From Pseudomonadales bacterium (GTDB taxonomy: Bacteria; Pseudomonadota; Gammaproteobacteria; Pseudomonadales; DT-91): a stretch of DNA of 64,000 nucleotides. The notes beneath the pieces are model-generated. The model did not search any database. It saw only the letters and a list, made by a program, of their open reading frames with translations, and was not told the origin of the DNA. The stretch spans positions 68,337 through 132,336 of the forward strand of contig JABSRQ010000008.1 of the NCBI GenBank assembly GCA_013215055.1. Reading direction: 5' to 3'. The position numbers were made by a program, and so were the translations under genes. Shown here in pieces: positions 18,033-27,687 of the stretch; position 1 is the stretch's first letter, and the number at the start of each line of letters is the position of its first letter.

Positions 18033-19763
18033 ATGAATCAGGAGGCGGAGTCCGGGCTCAAAATTCTGATTGCCGATGACAGTAATTCTGATCGTATACT
18101 GCTAAAAGCAATAGTTCAAAATCAAGGCCATCAGCCCTTATTAGCCGCCGATGGCTTAGAGGCTGTTGCGCTATTTCAACAAGAAAAACCTGATATCATT
18201 CTATTAGATGCCTTAATGCCTAATATGGATGGTTTTGATACGGCAAGATTTGTTAAAGCCAATAGTGGTGATGACTTTGTGCCGATTATTTTCCTGACCT
18301 CATTAAATGAGGCCGATTCTCTGGCGCGTTGTTTAGAGGCCGGCGGTGATGACTTTTTAACCAAGCCTTATAATAGCGTTATTCTTAAGGCCAAGATCAA
18401 TGCGTTTTGGCGCATGTTAAAAATGCATGTCACATTGCAGGCTCAGCGTGATCAGATTGCCGAAAATAATATGCGCCTGATCAATGAGCAGGAAGTGGCT
18501 AAACGCACCTTCGATAAAATCGCGCATGAAGGGGCCTTACACCTTAGTAATATCCAATATCAGATGTCACCGTTGGCGGTATTTAATGGTGATGTCTTGC
18601 TGGCTGCACTTAGGCCTAACGGTAATCTCTGTGTATTGTTAGGGGATTTTACCGGCCATGGCCTTGCGGCCGCTATCGGCGCGATGCCGCTTTCTCAAAC
18701 CTTTTATTCTATGGTTGCTAAAGGTTTTACCGTTAAAGATGTGGTTTATGAATTAAATTTAAAGCTTAAAGATATTTTGCCGGTAGGGGTGTTTTGCTGC
18801 GCAACAATGATTGATGTGGATTTCAGTGGTAAATCTCTTGAGATTTGGTGTGGTGGTATGCCAGAGAATTATTTCTATGAGGCGGAAACTGGACAGAAGA
18901 AGGCGATAGCATCCCAACATCTGGCCTTGGGTATTTTATCGGCAGAGAAATTTAAAGCGACAACCCATATTCAGATGATGCAAAATGGCGATCGATTTTT
19001 TATGTGGTCTGACGGTATTATCGAGGCAGAAAATGCCGCCGGTGAAATGTATGGTGAATCGCGGCTAGAACAGGTGTTTATTGATAACGGTGATGCGGTT
19101 GATTTATTTGCCGATGTGAATACTTCAGTGGCGAATTTTATTGGCGCAACTGAACCTTCTGATGATATATCCATTGCCGAAATTATGATGGTGGATCATA
19201 TCGAAAAACATGATTCTCCACATAAAGCGGTGAAAAATGCTGCGATGGCCGCGATGGATTGGTGTTATAGCTATGAAATACGCCCCCAAACCATTCGTAA
19301 TAGCGATCCTATGCCGATATTACAAAAGGTCTTGATGGATATTCCCGGTTTACGTCCACGCAGTGGTGAGTTGTTTACGGTTTTATCGGAGCTTTATGCC
19401 AATGCGTTGGAGCACGGTGTCTTAAAATTAGATTCATCGATGAAAAAAACACCGCAGGGTTTTACCGATTTTTATCAGCAGCGGGCGGTTCGCCTGGAAG
19501 AGCTGAATGAAGGTTTTATTCGTTTTGATTTAGATTATCGTGGTGATGATCAGCAGGGTGAATTACTGATGCGGGTCACCGACAGTGGTGATGGATTTGA
19601 TTTTGCCAGTCATAGGCAAAAAAGTTCGGATAAAAATTGTTATAGTGGGCGAGGCTTACATTTAATTAGCAGTATTTGCAAAAGTGTCAGCTATATCGGC
19701 GTGGGTAATCAGGTTGAAGTGGTGTTTGATTGGCATAATGTGCCAAACGAAGACGTTAATTAA
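18033..19763 (+). CDS. hsbR: Response regulator with PP2C phosphatase and anti-sigma kinase domains (HsbR-like)
   Basis: The ~576-residue protein has three parts. A receiver domain (about residues 8-125) carries acidic residues ADDS, phospho-acceptor D59 in LLDALMPNMDG and the KPY lysine. A SpoIIE/PP2C-type phosphatase domain (about 180-390) has LLGDFTGHGLAAAIGAMPL and MWSDGIIEAE. A C-terminal HATPase of the RsbW/SpoIIAB type (about 430-576) has ELYANALEHGVL and GRGLHLI. This is the HsbR layout: the receiver is phosphorylated by HptB and switches the protein between kinase and phosphatase action on HsbA. GTG 18030 is an alternative start. Confidence 0.88.
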   Translation: MNQEAESGLKILIADDSNSDRILLKAIVQNQGHQPLLAADGLEAVALFQQEKPDIILLDALMPNMDGFDTARFVKANSGDDFVPIIFLTSLNEADSLARCLEAGGDDFLTKPYNSVILKAKINAFWRMLKMHVTLQAQRDQIAENNMRLINEQEVAKRTFDKIAHEGALHLSNIQYQMSPLAVFNGDVLLAALRPNGNLCVLLGDFTGHGLAAAIGAMPLSQTFYSMVAKGFTVKDVVYELNLKLKDILPVGVFCCATMIDVDFSGKSLEIWCGGMPENYFYEAETGQKKAIASQHLALGILSAEKFKATTHIQMMQNGDRFFMWSDGIIEAENAAGEMYGESRLEQVFIDNGDAVDLFADVNTSVANFIGATEPSDDISIAEIMMVDHIEKHDSPHKAVKNAAMAAMDWCYSYEIRPQTIRNSDPMPILQKVLMDIPGLRPRSGELFTVLSELYANALEHGVLKLDSSMKKTPQGFTDFYQQRAVRLEELNEGFIRFDLDYRGDDQQGELLMRVTDSGDGFDFASHRQKSSDKNCYSGRGLHLISSICKSVSYIGVGNQVEVVFDWHNVPNEDVN

Positions 19764-19789
19764 TAAACAAACAATATAAGGGAGTGGCT

Positions 19790-20122
19790 ATGACGGATCA
19801 GATTATTGATGAGGCTGCACTGGCTGAATTACGTAGTATTATGGGTGATGATTTTCAGTTGCTTGTGGATACATTTGTCAATGATTCTGAGCAGCGCATC
19901 GTTGCTTTACAGGAAGCGGTAGATACGGCCGATGCCGAGTTGCTGAGAACCTCGGCTCATAGCTTTAAAGGCAGTTCTTTAAATATATCCGCGGGCAGAT
20001 TAACGGCCCTGTGTAAGGATTTGGAAGACAGAGGGCGGGAGTCTCGCTTGGATGGCGCAGCTGAAGTATTGGCGGGTGTTAGAGTGGCTTTTGATGACAT
20101 AAAGGCTTATTTTGCGGCTTAA
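19790..20122 (+). CDS. hptB: HPt phosphotransfer protein (HptB-like)
   Basis: The 110-residue helical protein has the HPt motif SAHSFKGSSLNI, with H57 as phospho-acceptor, the same number as in P. aeruginosa HptB. There HptB relays phosphate from hybrid sensors to HsbR and so controls the surface/biofilm switch. AGGGAG lies five bases before ATG 19790; a GTG two codons upstream was rejected. It is last in the hsbA-hsbR-hptB unit and is followed by a terminator that overlaps the end of convergent purN. Confidence 0.9.
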   Translation: MTDQIIDEAALAELRSIMGDDFQLLVDTFVNDSEQRIVALQEAVDTADAELLRTSAHSFKGSSLNISAGRLTALCKDLEDRGRESRLDGAAEVLAGVRVAFDDIKAYFAA

Positions 20123-20151
20123 GTTTTGATGAGCCCCTCGTTTTGATTTTT

Positions 20152-20189
20152 AAAACGGCTTACTCTTGATAGAGTAGGCCGTTTTTGCT
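20152..20189 (+). terminator. Intrinsic terminator shared by convergent hptB and purN
   Basis: A 14-bp stem (AAAACGGCTTACTC / GAGTAGGCCGTTTT, one wobble pair) with a TTGATA loop is followed by Ts. Its right arm lies inside the last codons of purN. Confidence 0.85.
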
Positions 20190-20813
20190 TAATAGGTCTT
20201 TGTCTTTTAACACCGAATTACCTTGCAGGGTTAATTGGCCGTCTAAAAACCATTTTGTCGCTAATGGATAGATAATATGCTCTTTCTGCAGGACTTTCTG
20301 GGCCAGACTCTCTGCATCATCACTGGCATCAATAGCCACCTTGGCTTGTAAAATAGGCGGGCCACCATCTAATTCCGGGGTCACAAAGTGTACCGTGACG
20401 CCGGCAAAATCATCACCTGCATCAATTGCACGTTGGTGGGTGTTTAACCCCGTGTATTTAGGTAGCAAAGACGGATGAATATTCATCAGCTTGCCTGCGA
20501 AAGCATTAACAAATGCGGGTGTTAGAATGCGCATAAAACCGGCTAAGATAACTAAATCAGGCTTGTGGGCCTGAATAGTCTGAGCCAAAACCGTATCAAA
20601 AGCCTCGCGGCTGTCATAATCTTTATGATTCACTACGGCGGTTTTAATACCCGCATCGGCCGCACGCTGGAGGCCAAAGGCCTCCGCTTTATTGGCGATG
20701 ACGCAGCTGATTTGTGCGTTTAAATCTCCATTAGCGCAGGCATCGATAAATGCCTGCAAATTGCTACCGCTGCCAGAAATTAAAACAACCAGTTTTTTCT
20801 TAACTGCTGTCAT
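20160..20813 (-). CDS. purN: Phosphoribosylglycinamide formyltransferase PurN
   Basis: PurN transfers a formyl group from 10-formyl-THF to GAR in purine synthesis. The 217-residue protein shows VLISGSGSNLQAFIDAC, the catalytic region KLMNIHPSLLPKYTGLNTH (Asn, His), and the family's GVTVHFVTPELDGGP. Its ATG overlaps the purM stop by one base, the usual purM-purN coupling. Confidence 0.96.
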   Translation of the reverse strand: MTAVKKKLVVLISGSGSNLQAFIDACANGDLNAQISCVIANKAEAFGLQRAADAGIKTAVVNHKDYDSREAFDTVLAQTIQAHKPDLVILAGFMRILTPAFVNAFAGKLMNIHPSLLPKYTGLNTHQRAIDAGDDFAGVTVHFVTPELDGGPPILQAKVAIDASDDAESLAQKVLQKEHIIYPLATKWFLDGQLTLQGNSVLKDKDLLSKNGLLYQE

Positions 20814-21847
20814 TACTTGATGACAACCAAAGGCTCTTTGCCTTCCTGTGGGGTGATTTTTCCGATGTTAACCACGGTTTCACCGGCAGCAGTTAAAATT
20901 TCAGTGGTTTTAGCGACATCTTCTGCGGCGACACAAACAACCATGCCAATACCACAGTTGAAGGTACGGTACATCTCGGTGCTGTCGATATTGCCTTTTT
21001 CTTGCAGCCATTTAAAGATCGCAGGCATTTCCCAGTCGCTGCTATTAATAGCCGCACAGGTGTAATCAGGCATCACTCTGGGGATGTTTTCTAATAAACC
21101 GCCGCCGGTGATATGTGATAAGGCTTTGATATCGATGCTTTTCATTAACTCTAATAAAGGTTTAACGTAGATGCGAGTAGGTGTAATTAATTGCTCACCC
21201 AGTTTTTTGCCTTCAAAATCGTCATCCCAGCTTGCACCTGACACTTCAACAATTTTACGAATTAATGAATAACCGTTGGAATGTGGACCGGAAGAGGTTA
21301 AACCCAGTAATACATCACCTGCGGCTACGGTAGTGCCATCGATGATCTTGGATTTTTCTACAATACCGACACAGAAACCGGCTAAATCGTAATCTTCACC
21401 TTCGTACATGCCTGGCATTTCGGCAGTTTCGCCACCAATCAATGCACAACCGGATTGCACGCAGCCTTCGGCAATGCCTTCAACGACGGCTGCGGCCATT
21501 TCAACATTTAATTTGGCGGTAGCGTAATAATCCAGGAAAAATAAAGGTTCTGCACCTTGTACGATCAAGTCATTCACACACATGGCGACTAAATCGATGC
21601 CAACGGTATCGTGAATGCCGGTTTCTATGGCAACACGCAGTTTAGTGCCTACACCATCGGTACCGGCAACCAGAATCGGTTCTTTATAATTGGTTGGCAG
21701 TGCGCAGAGTGCGCCAAAACCGCCCAGGCCTGACATAACTTCTGGACGTGTGGTGCGTTTTACCGCGACTTTTATACGTTCGACAAGAGCGTTACCAGCA
21801 TCAATATCAACACCGGCGTCTTTGTAGCTTAATGATTTATCAGACAT
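20813..21847 (-). CDS. purM: Phosphoribosylformylglycinamidine cyclo-ligase (AIR synthetase) PurM
   Basis: PurM closes FGAM to AIR with ATP. The 344-residue protein starts [19 protein letters not shown] and has [43 protein letters not shown] and [13 protein letters not shown]. The frame runs 13 codons further upstream, but 21847 gives the canonical N-terminus with AGG nearby. It is divergent from the DUF2066 gene, with about 90 bp between starts. Confidence 0.96.
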   Translation of the reverse strand: MSDKSLSYKDAGVDIDAGNALVERIKVAVKRTTRPEVMSGLGGFGALCALPTNYKEPILVAGTDGVGTKLRVAIETGIHDTVGIDLVAMCVNDLIVQGAEPLFFLDYYATAKLNVEMAAAVVEGIAEGCVQSGCALIGGETAEMPGMYEGEDYDLAGFCVGIVEKSKIIDGTTVAAGDVLLGLTSSGPHSNGYSLIRKIVEVSGASWDDDFEGKKLGEQLITPTRIYVKPLLELMKSIDIKALSHITGGGLLENIPRVMPDYTCAAINSSDWEMPAIFKWLQEKGNIDSTEMYRTFNCGIGMVVCVAAEDVAKTTEILTAAGETVVNIGKITPQEGKEPLVVIK

Positions 21848-21940
21848 AGGAGTAAAACCTGTAGGAGAATGCCGCAATTTTATCAATTGTTAGGCTGCTG
21901 TGCCAGTCTGAGCATTGTCTCAAAGTGGATTGTTGATACA

Positions 21941-23032
21941 ATGATGGCAAATATTTTAAGGATAGCCACGTCAGTGTTTATTAAACAACCAATTTCAGCC
22001 TTTGTGTTTTTATTTAAAGCGATTTTACTCTTAAGCTTTGTTACTCAGGTTTCCAGTTTTGCTGCATCGGTTGATGGGATTTATTCCGCCGAAGTTGAAG
22101 TGAACGATAGGACTAAATCCAGTTTTGAAAAAGGCCTGAGACAAGCTTTATTAAAAGTGTTGGCTAAAAACACTCCTAGCACGATACGAGATATACGTGC
22201 CAATCCGCATTTGGCCGGTGATTTAAAACGTGGCCATAAATATGTTGAACAGTTTTCTTATCAATTGAAAGGTGAAGACACGGACAGCCCGCAGCTGTAT
22301 TTAAAGGCTTCTTTTCCTCATGCGGTGATTAATGATTTTCTTCAACGTGGCGGTTTAAGTTTATGGCCTGCGAATAGACCTTCCACGTTGATTATTCCTG
22401 TATTAAAAGTTAATGGTGCTTTATCGTTAAATAACAGTGTTGCCGATCTTGACGGTTTATATAAAGACATGGCGTTTAAACACGGAATTGCTCTGGCGGG
22501 TAATGATCTACAGCGTAAAATCTCACGTAAGTATTTACGTGATTACTGGAACTGGAATGTTGCGGGTATTAATGCAGCAACAGAATCTATTCAGCACGAT
22601 GCGGTGTTTACTGGGCGTATAGCGGTGACCAGCTCGGGCGTACGTGGCGGCTGGATGTTGCTACAGGGGGATAAAAAATACAGCATCGATATTCAGGCGC
22701 AATCGGTGGGGCAGTTTGTCGATAAAGGTTTTGCCTGGCTGGCTAGACTGTGGTCTAAACAGTATGCAATTAATTTGCAGCTTTCGGGTAATGAGCAGCT
22801 ATTAATGGTGGGTGGAATCTCCAATCATGCACAATATATGCAGTTGATGGCCTACCTTAAAAAACTGGATGTTGTTGATCAGGTTTATTTGCTGCAGCTG
22901 GAATCCGATAAAGTCACCATGGCAGTGGCTTTAAAGTCTGATGTGCAGCAGTTTGCTAAAACCTTAAAGCGCAGCCGTCATCTTAAACTGCAATCTGATG
23001 CTGAAGGTCAGATGACATATCTTTGGCATTAA
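21941..23032 (+). CDS. DUF2066 family exported protein
   Basis: The ~363-residue protein has a hydrophobic N-terminal segment (about residues 20-42, signal or anchor) ending near SSFAA. A DUF2066 region follows: VDGIYSAEVEV, then FEKGLRQALLKVLAK. Function is unknown; in Pseudomonas and relatives it sits between purM and a PerM/Hda pair, as here. The frame is open 24 codons upstream, but ATG 21941/21944 places the hydrophobic segment normally. It ends immediately before the AGGAGG of the next gene. Confidence 0.82.
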   Translation: MMANILRIATSVFIKQPISAFVFLFKAILLLSFVTQVSSFAASVDGIYSAEVEVNDRTKSSFEKGLRQALLKVLAKNTPSTIRDIRANPHLAGDLKRGHKYVEQFSYQLKGEDTDSPQLYLKASFPHAVINDFLQRGGLSLWPANRPSTLIIPVLKVNGALSLNNSVADLDGLYKDMAFKHGIALAGNDLQRKISRKYLRDYWNWNVAGINAATESIQHDAVFTGRIAVTSSGVRGGWMLLQGDKKYSIDIQAQSVGQFVDKGFAWLARLWSKQYAINLQLSGNEQLLMVGGISNHAQYMQLMAYLKKLDVVDQVYLLQLESDKVTMAVALKSDVQQFAKTLKRSRHLKLQSDAEGQMTYLWH

Positions 23033-23042
23033 AGGAGGGCAT

Positions 23043-24104
23043 GTGGCAATAAGAATAGTTTGGTTTCTAGGGCTGGCCTTTTTATTTGGGCTGACTATCT
23101 ATAGCTTAAATGCCATCTTGGCACCTTTTATTGTTGCTACTTTGCTGGCGTATTTATCGGATCCGCTGGTCGATAAATTAGAGGCTAGAGGTTTGGGGCG
23201 TACCAGCGGCGTGCTTATTGTTTTGTTTGTTATGATGTTGATGCTGATTCTACTGGCAGGCTTGGTTTTTCCGCTATTGATCAAACAGCTGGTTCATTTT
23301 ATACAACAGATACCGGATTATGTGGGCTGGCTGCAGTCGCATTTATTACCTTATTTAAAATCAAAACTGGGTATTCAATTAGAGGGGGTGGAGATAAGCC
23401 GCTTACGTGATCTGCTGTCTGAAAATTGGCAAAAGGCCGGCGGCCTATTACAAACGCTGCTCGCTGGCGCAACCACCTCTACCGTGTCGTTTTTTATGTG
23501 GTTGGCCAATGCGGTGTTGGTACCGGTGGTGTTCTTTTATTTATTACGTGACTGGGATGTGATGATCGCCTCTATTGCCAGTTTAGTGCCCAGACCTTGG
23601 CTGGCTGTAGTCACTAAACTTACGCTGGAATGTAATGAAGTGATTTCGGCTTTTTTACGGGGCCAATTGATTGTCATGATGGCCCTGGGTGGAGTGTATT
23701 CCATAGGTTTGACATTTATTGGATTAGATTTGGCGTTGTTTCTAGGTACAATGGCAGGCTTAGCCAGTATCGTTCCCTACTTAGGGGCTTTTGTGGGTAT
23801 TCTTTCGGCCACCATCGCGGCCTATATTCAATTTCATGAATGGTTGCCGTTATTGTATGTTGCCATCGTTTTTGGTGTAGGCCAAACGCTGGAAGGTATG
23901 GTGCTCACTCCATGGTTAGTAGGCGAAAAAATTGGCTTGCATCCGGTGGCGGTGATTTTTGCGATCATGGCGGGTGGGCAGTTAGCCGGTTTCACCGGTG
24001 TATTGATCGCTTTGCCGGTGGCTGCGGTATTGATGGTATTTGTCAGGCATTTACATGATGAATACAAACAAAGTGAAATTTATAACGCGAGTGATCATGG
24101 ATAA
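23043..24104 (+). CDS. AI-2E/PerM family membrane protein
   Basis: This 353-residue protein has about eight hydrophobic helices and the AI-2E transporter-family pattern: LAPFIVATLLAYLSDPLVD near the N-terminus, PVVFFYLLRDWD in the middle, then GLASIVPYLGAF and LTPWLVGEKIGLHPVAVIFA at the end. Family members include TqsA and PerM; the substrate is not predictable here. A strong AGGAGG at 23033-23038 decides GTG 23043; the ATG two bases earlier is immediately followed by a stop in its own frame. The 3' end overlaps hda by 8 bp. Confidence 0.85.
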   Translation: MAIRIVWFLGLAFLFGLTIYSLNAILAPFIVATLLAYLSDPLVDKLEARGLGRTSGVLIVLFVMMLMLILLAGLVFPLLIKQLVHFIQQIPDYVGWLQSHLLPYLKSKLGIQLEGVEISRLRDLLSENWQKAGGLLQTLLAGATTSTVSFFMWLANAVLVPVVFFYLLRDWDVMIASIASLVPRPWLAVVTKLTLECNEVISAFLRGQLIVMMALGGVYSIGLTFIGLDLALFLGTMAGLASIVPYLGAFVGILSATIAAYIQFHEWLPLLYVAIVFGVGQTLEGMVLTPWLVGEKIGLHPVAVIFAIMAGGQLAGFTGVLIALPVAAVLMVFVRHLHDEYKQSEIYNASDHG

Positions 24105-24801
24105 CTTGCAGCAGGTCTTACCGGTTTTTGCATCCAATGATGATGCCTATTTTGATAGTTTTTTTGTCGCCGAAGACCAGCGCCTATTGGTGCATAGCTT
24201 GCGCAGTTTAATTGAGGAACGCTCAGCTGATTTCCTTTATTTTTCGGGCTCCAAAGGTTTGGGTAAATCACATTTATTGCAGGCCGTTTGTCACTTGGCC
24301 AGTGATTTAAATCAGAGTAATTTATTTCTACCGCTGGGACAGCTAAAAAAATTCAACCCCGAAGAGGTTTTATCCGAACATCAAAATGCACAGGTTTTGT
24401 GTCTGGATGATGTGCATGAAATTTCGGGTAATCGAGCCTGGGAAGTGGCACTTTTTGATTTATATAATCAACGTATCGCTCTGCAGCTACCGCTGTATAT
24501 TTCAGCCAATGCTCCTGCGGCTTTGTTGGATATTGACCTGGCCGATTTAAAATCGCGTTTATCAGCCGTGTTAAGTTTTCAAATTACCGATTTATCCGAT
24601 GCGGAAAAAACCGCGTTATTGCATTTTAGAGCCGCGCAACGGGGTATGGACCTGAATGAAAGTTGTTTAAGTTATATCATCGCGCGCAGCAGCAGGGATA
24701 TCAATGCGCTTATTCAAGTGCTGCAAACGCTGGATCAAAGCTCCCTGGCTCAGGGGCGAAAAATTACGTTGCCGTTTATTAAATCGGTTATGTCTTGGTA
24801 A
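24097..24801 (+). CDS. hda: Hda, regulatory inactivator of DnaA
   Basis: Hda, with the DNA-loaded beta clamp, stimulates ATP hydrolysis by DnaA and so resets initiation. The ~234-residue AAA+ protein is DnaA-like without its DNA-binding domain: LYFSGSKGLGKSHLLQA (Walker A), VLCLDDVHEI (Walker B) and DLKSRLSAVL (sensor/arginine region). A QQVLPVF near the N-terminus may serve as the clamp-binding motif. The start at 24097 overlaps the PerM-like gene by 8 bp. Confidence 0.9.
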   Translation: MDNLQQVLPVFASNDDAYFDSFFVAEDQRLLVHSLRSLIEERSADFLYFSGSKGLGKSHLLQAVCHLASDLNQSNLFLPLGQLKKFNPEEVLSEHQNAQVLCLDDVHEISGNRAWEVALFDLYNQRIALQLPLYISANAPAALLDIDLADLKSRLSAVLSFQITDLSDAEKTALLHFRAAQRGMDLNESCLSYIIARSSRDINALIQVLQTLDQSSLAQGRKITLPFIKSVMSW

Positions 24802-24826
24802 CACCCTTCTCTTACTTGAGGTTTTT

Positions 24827-25621
24827 ATGTTTATTGGTGGACGATTATTCGCCGCGTTTGTTGGCTTTTTAATTCTTGGTATTCCCGGCGCGGTATTTGG
24901 CTTTGTGATGGGCCTGTTTTTTGATCGATCTCTGGCAAAGGTATTGAGTGAAAATGTTGGGGTTAAAACCGGAGCCAAGGCCGATGAGATTAAACAGCTT
25001 TTTATGCAGCTGTTATTTACCGCTCTGGGGCAAATAGCCAAGGCAGATGGCCGTGTCAGTAAAGAAGAAATTGCCCATACGGAAGCATTAATTAAAGAAT
25101 TTGCGTTAGATGAAGAAGGCCGACAACAGGCAATCAACTGGTTTCAGCAGGGTAGTAATCAGGAAAATAGTTATCAAAACTTGATTAAACCCTTTAATTA
25201 TATGGCGCGTTTCAGGCCTGAATTAAAACAAGTGATGATGGAGGCTTTAATCAGCCTGGCCATGGCCGATGGTGATTTTCATAGCGCTGAAGAAACGCTG
25301 CTGATGGACATAGCCAAAGGTTTTGGCATTAATCAGCGGGCTTTCAGCCAGTTATTAAATCGTTTAAAAGGCCAGGAGGGTTTTCAGCATAGCCAGGCCA
25401 ATAGCGCCGATCAGTTAGATGCCGCGTATAAAGCCTTAGGTGTGCAGCAATCGGATTCTGACAAAGATGTAAAACGTGCATATCGCAAGCTGATGTCTCA
25501 GCATCACCCCGATAAAATGATTGCCCAGGGTGTGCCGGAAGATGCGATTAAATTAGCCACCGAAAAGTCACAGGCGATTCAAGGGGCTTATGAGGTGATT
25601 AAGAAGAGCCGCAAAGCCTAG
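24827..25621 (+). CDS. djlA: DjlA, membrane-anchored J-domain co-chaperone
   Basis: The 264-residue protein has an N-terminal membrane helix (AAFVGFLILGIPGAVFGFVM), a TerB-like central domain (about residues 55-175: GQIAKADGRVSKEEIAH) and a C-terminal J domain with the HPD tripeptide (SQHHPDKM). This is the DjlA layout and length; DjlA stimulates DnaK near the inner membrane and affects capsule/Rcs signalling in E. coli. GAGG five bases before ATG 24827 fixes the start; the frame is open upstream without meaning. It faces the convergent TonB receptor gene. Confidence 0.9.
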   Translation: MFIGGRLFAAFVGFLILGIPGAVFGFVMGLFFDRSLAKVLSENVGVKTGAKADEIKQLFMQLLFTALGQIAKADGRVSKEEIAHTEALIKEFALDEEGRQQAINWFQQGSNQENSYQNLIKPFNYMARFRPELKQVMMEALISLAMADGDFHSAEETLLMDIAKGFGINQRAFSQLLNRLKGQEGFQHSQANSADQLDAAYKALGVQQSDSDKDVKRAYRKLMSQHHPDKMIAQGVPEDAIKLATEKSQAIQGAYEVIKKSRKA

Positions 25622-25629
25622 GCTCTAGC

Positions 25630-27675
25630 TTAAAAAGTTTTATTGATGCTGAGGCGAACGTTTCTCGGTTCACCAATAAAATAACGCTCCTCACTGGGCT
25701 TACCTGGCCTGGCAAAGGTAATGTCTGCCCTTTCGGCATAATCGACATTAGCCGCATTAATCACCGCCAGTTGAATATCAAAGCCTGCTGGCAGTTTTTG
25801 ATCAAATCGGATATTGCTTAAGGTGTGGCCTGCATAAGTAAACGTGTTAGCCGCATCAAGAAAATATTCGCCCATATAAACCACTTCTATTTGTATTTTA
25901 GAGGCGGGCGTCGCCATCCAAGTCAGGCTGGCCTGATGCATTTGTTTGGGGGCGGTATCGATGAAATTACCTTTAATGAATTCGGTGGCCGAGTTTAATA
26001 GCTGCACATCACTGGCATAGGTATGTTCGGCATAACTGCTGGAGGCAGAAAAAAGCAGCTCATCAAAAAGATGGTAGTCAATCGCCAGCTCCACACCTAG
26101 ATGTTGGGTTTGCTGGCCATCAACCCGTTCGCGTTCATTGGTTTTTACGATAACATTGTCTTTCTGCATCGCAAAAACGGCAAGTTGATAGACGAACCTT
26201 GAGGTGATTAAACCTTTAAAACCCAACTCGGCAGCATCTATTTCTTCGGAATCAATATTCGCTAAAATTTGACCACTTTCCAGACGGTATAAATCGCTGG
26301 TATGGGGTGCCCTATAACCTCGGCTCAGGCTGAGGTAGCTGTAGTTTTGCGGGGCAAATTCAAATTGCAGTGAGAAGTGGGGTGACCAATTGAAAAAACG
26401 ATTTGTATCATCCGCGGGACGATAATAGCGGCAATCATTTTCTGTCTCTACGCAGGCTGATCCATCGGCTAAGTTGTTAGTATAATCATAGCTGGTGTGC
26501 TGCAGGCGTATACCGGTGCTTAGATCCCAGCGCGGGGAAAGATTGGCATCAACCTGAATAAACATCGCCATATCCCGGCTGTCTACGTCGTAGTTATAAT
26601 GTTCGCCTTGCGGGAATTTATCGCTAAAGCCTATTTCTTCTTGAGTTTGTTTGACATATCCGCGGCTGATATCCAGGTCAAAGCCGCTGCTTAGCTGCAC
26701 TTTTTCATTATAGGGGCGAATAAACGCCGATTGAAACCCTAGGCTCTTGTGGCCATTTTCTTCTATGGCTGGAACCGGCAAAAAATGCATCAAAAATTCC
26801 ATTTCATTGATGCGGGCAAACGGGGTGAAAATCAACTCGCTATCGGCATTGGGCTGAAAACGAAAATCACTGCTTAAACGCAGAGATTTGGCTTTACGAA
26901 AGGCCTCGGGATTAGGGTTTTCTTTTTTCCTGTCAGGATCTTTATAGGCGTCTTTACCTTCTACATAGGTGGCCGTATTTTGATCTAAATTGGCGACATC
27001 AAATGCATGTGTTAGCGTCCAATTTTCATCTTGTTGCAGGGCTTTAAAACGTAATTTTTGCTGTTCAAAACCGGCGTTATCTTTATAACCCTTATCTTTA
27101 GTGACATGGGTTTGCAGCATCCAGTTTTGTTCGCGGTGATCGATGCTTACACGACTAATATCATGCGAGCCATAAAGGGCTGACAGAACCGTATGTTGAC
27201 GGCTGCTAAAATCAGGAGATAACACATTGATAATGCCGTGTACGGCAGAGTTTCCATGAAATGAAGTGCCAGGGCCTCTAACAACTTCAATAGACTTTGC
27301 CTGTTCGAAATTGACATCAAATAGTTGATTGACGTTACAAAAGGCTGCGGCTCTTAATGGGATATTATCTTCAGCCATATAAAAGGCGGAGCAGGAACCT
27401 CCACCGGTTAAAACCGGAGAACGAATGGCGGTGAGGCTTTCCTGGCCACTGCCGCGGCTGATCCAGGTGCCGGGGCTTTGATTCATGAGCTCGTTAATAT
27501 GCGTAGCTTGTTTAAAAGGAATATCGGCGATGTTAGCTACACTCAGGCTGACACTGCTATCGCTTGTGCGTTTAGCGGTGATATGAACAAACTCCAGTGG
27601 TGTATCTTCAGCCTGTAGGGACGTGCTGTACAGAAAGAAACTACTTAAAAGAGCGACGGTGTGTAGCGTAGCCAT
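25630..27675 (-). CDS. TonB-dependent outer-membrane receptor
   Basis: The 681-residue protein has a signal peptide ending near SLQA, a TonB-box-like EFVHITAKR, and a plug domain (ELMNQSPGTWISRGSGQES; IEVVRGPGTSFHGNSAVHG). A beta-barrel follows with typical blocks (LSRGYRAPHTSDLYR, AAELGFKG) and a final aromatic residue (SINKTF). Substrate cannot be read from sequence; siderophore, vitamin or lipid-like substrates are all possible. It begins 12 bp after a hotdog thioesterase gene, so the two probably share a transcript. Confidence 0.88.
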   Translation of the reverse strand: MATLHTVALLSSFFLYSTSLQAEDTPLEFVHITAKRTSDSSVSLSVANIADIPFKQATHINELMNQSPGTWISRGSGQESLTAIRSPVLTGGGSCSAFYMAEDNIPLRAAAFCNVNQLFDVNFEQAKSIEVVRGPGTSFHGNSAVHGIINVLSPDFSSRQHTVLSALYGSHDISRVSIDHREQNWMLQTHVTKDKGYKDNAGFEQQKLRFKALQQDENWTLTHAFDVANLDQNTATYVEGKDAYKDPDRKKENPNPEAFRKAKSLRLSSDFRFQPNADSELIFTPFARINEMEFLMHFLPVPAIEENGHKSLGFQSAFIRPYNEKVQLSSGFDLDISRGYVKQTQEEIGFSDKFPQGEHYNYDVDSRDMAMFIQVDANLSPRWDLSTGIRLQHTSYDYTNNLADGSACVETENDCRYYRPADDTNRFFNWSPHFSLQFEFAPQNYSYLSLSRGYRAPHTSDLYRLESGQILANIDSEEIDAAELGFKGLITSRFVYQLAVFAMQKDNVIVKTNERERVDGQQTQHLGVELAIDYHLFDELLFSASSSYAEHTYASDVQLLNSATEFIKGNFIDTAPKQMHQASLTWMATPASKIQIEVVYMGEYFLDAANTFTYAGHTLSNIRFDQKLPAGFDIQLAVINAANVDYAERADITFARPGKPSEERYFIGEPRNVRLSINKTF

Positions 27676-27687
27676 GGCTGATAATCC

